The notes below the pieces were generated by a model. That model did no database searches and was not told where the DNA came from. It saw only the letters and a program-made list of their open reading frames with translations. From assembly GCA_018830745.1 (NCBI GenBank), contig JAHJRU010000088.1:1-6263 (forward strand): DNA of 6,263 nucleotides. Direction: 5' to 3'. The first letter of the stretch is position 1. Each line of letters opens with the position of its first letter. The position numbers were made by a program, and so were the translations under genes. The stretch comes from Chloroflexota bacterium. GTDB lineage: Bacteria > Chloroflexota > Dehalococcoidia > Dehalococcoidales > JAHJRU01. Below, one piece after another: positions 5,908-6,263 of the stretch.

Positions 5908-6261
5908 CGATGGGGTCCACCTCAGTGTGCCCAATCCATATTCACGCAACACAAGGTTAAATCTTGTTGTGAATTGGATAACGTAGTTAATATGAGTGTT
6001 TTTAAAGACACGCTTAAGAACTTTAGAAGAATAAGTTAATACTAAAAATATTACTTTAAACCAGTCATACCATCTGAATAATTTATTAGCCGTTGATATA
6101 ACTGTTGTTGCATCTAAATCTTGGTTTTCTACCACGTTGGCTAAGTAATTATCTATATCTAGCAATTTATCAGGTATCTGTTTTTTTACTGAACGTTCCT
6201 GCCTAATCTCAATAGTTGCTACCCTATCTAATGACTGTAACTGCCCTTCGTAAACCCTCAA
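5845..6261 (-). CDS. Unrecognised AT-rich gene, 5' end beyond the window, 3' end replaced by IS sequence
   Basis: A - strand frame runs leftward from the right edge (first visible start-like codon TTG 6261-6259; the true start may lie outside). About 112 codons belong to the flanking DNA, from 6261 to 5925. They use A/T-ending codons consistently (TTA, ATA, GAT, AAA), which supports real coding. The residues include a polar helix (ERSVKKQIPDKLLDIDNYL) and a semi-hydrophobic aromatic stretch (WYDWFKVIFLVLTY) that could be a membrane-associated helix. No motif allows a family call. At 5924 the frame crosses into the IS and picks up about 25 foreign residues before stopping at 5845, so the original C-terminus is missing. 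Base composition differs sharply from the RM operon, which suggests a separate origin. Confidence 0.5.
   Translation of the reverse strand: MRVYEGQLQSLDRVATIEIRQERSVKKQIPDKLLDIDNYLANVVENQDLDATTVISTANKLFRWYDWFKVIFLVLTYSSKVLKRVFKNTHINYVIQFTTRFNLVLREYGLGTLRWTPSLGQDRGYIKIGSRCPQGIRC
5898..5924 (-). repeat. Right terminal inverted repeat of the IS
   Basis: This is the reverse-complement partner of 4616-4642, matching at 21 of 27 positions and ending in CCACCTCA. The final codons and stop of orfB lie within it. The following bases (GTGTGCCC) do not repeat the left flank. Confidence 0.9.
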
Positions 6262-6263
6262 TA

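Larger units (their letters stand above)
4616..5924 (+). mobile_element. Complete IS3-family insertion sequence, 1,309 bp
   Basis: The element is bounded by 27-base imperfect inverted repeats that begin TGAGGTGG and end with the complementary CCACCTCA, the TG...CA ends expected of IS3-family elements. It carries two consecutive reading frames: a helix-turn-helix protein (orfA) and a DDE transposase (orfB) in the -1 frame relative to it. Both are intact, so the element may be active. The length is normal for the family (about 1.2-1.5 kb). No target duplication is seen: the bases before it are GAT and those after it are GTG. It splits a SIR2-like gene on the left from an unrelated - strand gene on the right. 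I cannot assign a subgroup or named element. Confidence 0.9.

Noticed and set aside
5936..5974. Possible hairpin (ACAAG ... CTTGT) as a terminator for the - strand gene
   Set aside because: The stem is only about 5 base pairs, extends only with a bulge, lies within the open - strand frame and has no adjacent T-run on the relevant strand.
1..6263. CRISPR array, tRNA or rRNA genes, phage attachment site
   Set aside because: No regularly spaced repeats, cloverleaf-like sequence or integrase-associated direct repeat was seen.

Overview
The window looks like a piece of a bacterial accessory (defence) island. It carries, left to right on the + strand, a truncated membrane-protein start, a ribbon-helix-helix/RelE-type toxin-antitoxin pair, a large single-polypeptide restriction-modification (RM) enzyme, and the first 133 codons of a SIR2-like gene. 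That last gene is cut off by a complete IS3-family insertion sequence. Beyond the IS the DNA changes character: it becomes very AT-rich (12 of 60 bases are G or C at 6001-6060) and carries an unrecognised gene on the - strand. The host cannot be named from sequence alone. The composition is mid-GC but mosaic, GTG starts are used, and Shine-Dalgarno sequences are clear, so it is a bacterium. An anaerobic or environmental lineage such as Chloroflexota is only a guess from the style of the toxin-antitoxin and RM proteins.

Layout. 1-186: the tail of an upstream gene, uncertain in strand. 187-336: the N-terminus of a membrane-anchored protein whose remainder is missing. 412-440: a near-consensus sigma-70 promoter, with a possible operator at 439-460. 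481-756: antitoxin. 749-1021: toxin, overlapping the antitoxin by 8 bases. 1031-4207: RM enzyme, starting 9 bases after the toxin stop. 4217-4618: SIR2-like fragment, starting 9 bases after the RM stop. 4616-5924: IS3-family element with orfA, orfB and terminal inverted repeats. 5925-6263: AT-rich DNA with a - strand gene that enters from the right edge and is cut by the IS.

How it works together. Antitoxin, toxin, RM enzyme and SIR2-like gene overlap or nearly touch, and I see only one good promoter, ahead of the antitoxin. They therefore probably formed one transcript in which an autoregulated toxin-antitoxin promoter also drives the restriction enzyme and a candidate NAD-binding effector. 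The RM enzyme joins an N-terminal PD-(D/E)xK nuclease, an N6-adenine methylase and a C-terminal specificity region in one chain. It has the C-terminal signature of type ISP enzymes but lacks their helicase. The SIR2-like effector is broken: the IS starts with TGA, which is also the stop codon of the fragment. The IS flanks show no target duplication and belong to unrelated sequence, which suggests a deletion or rearrangement at the IS.
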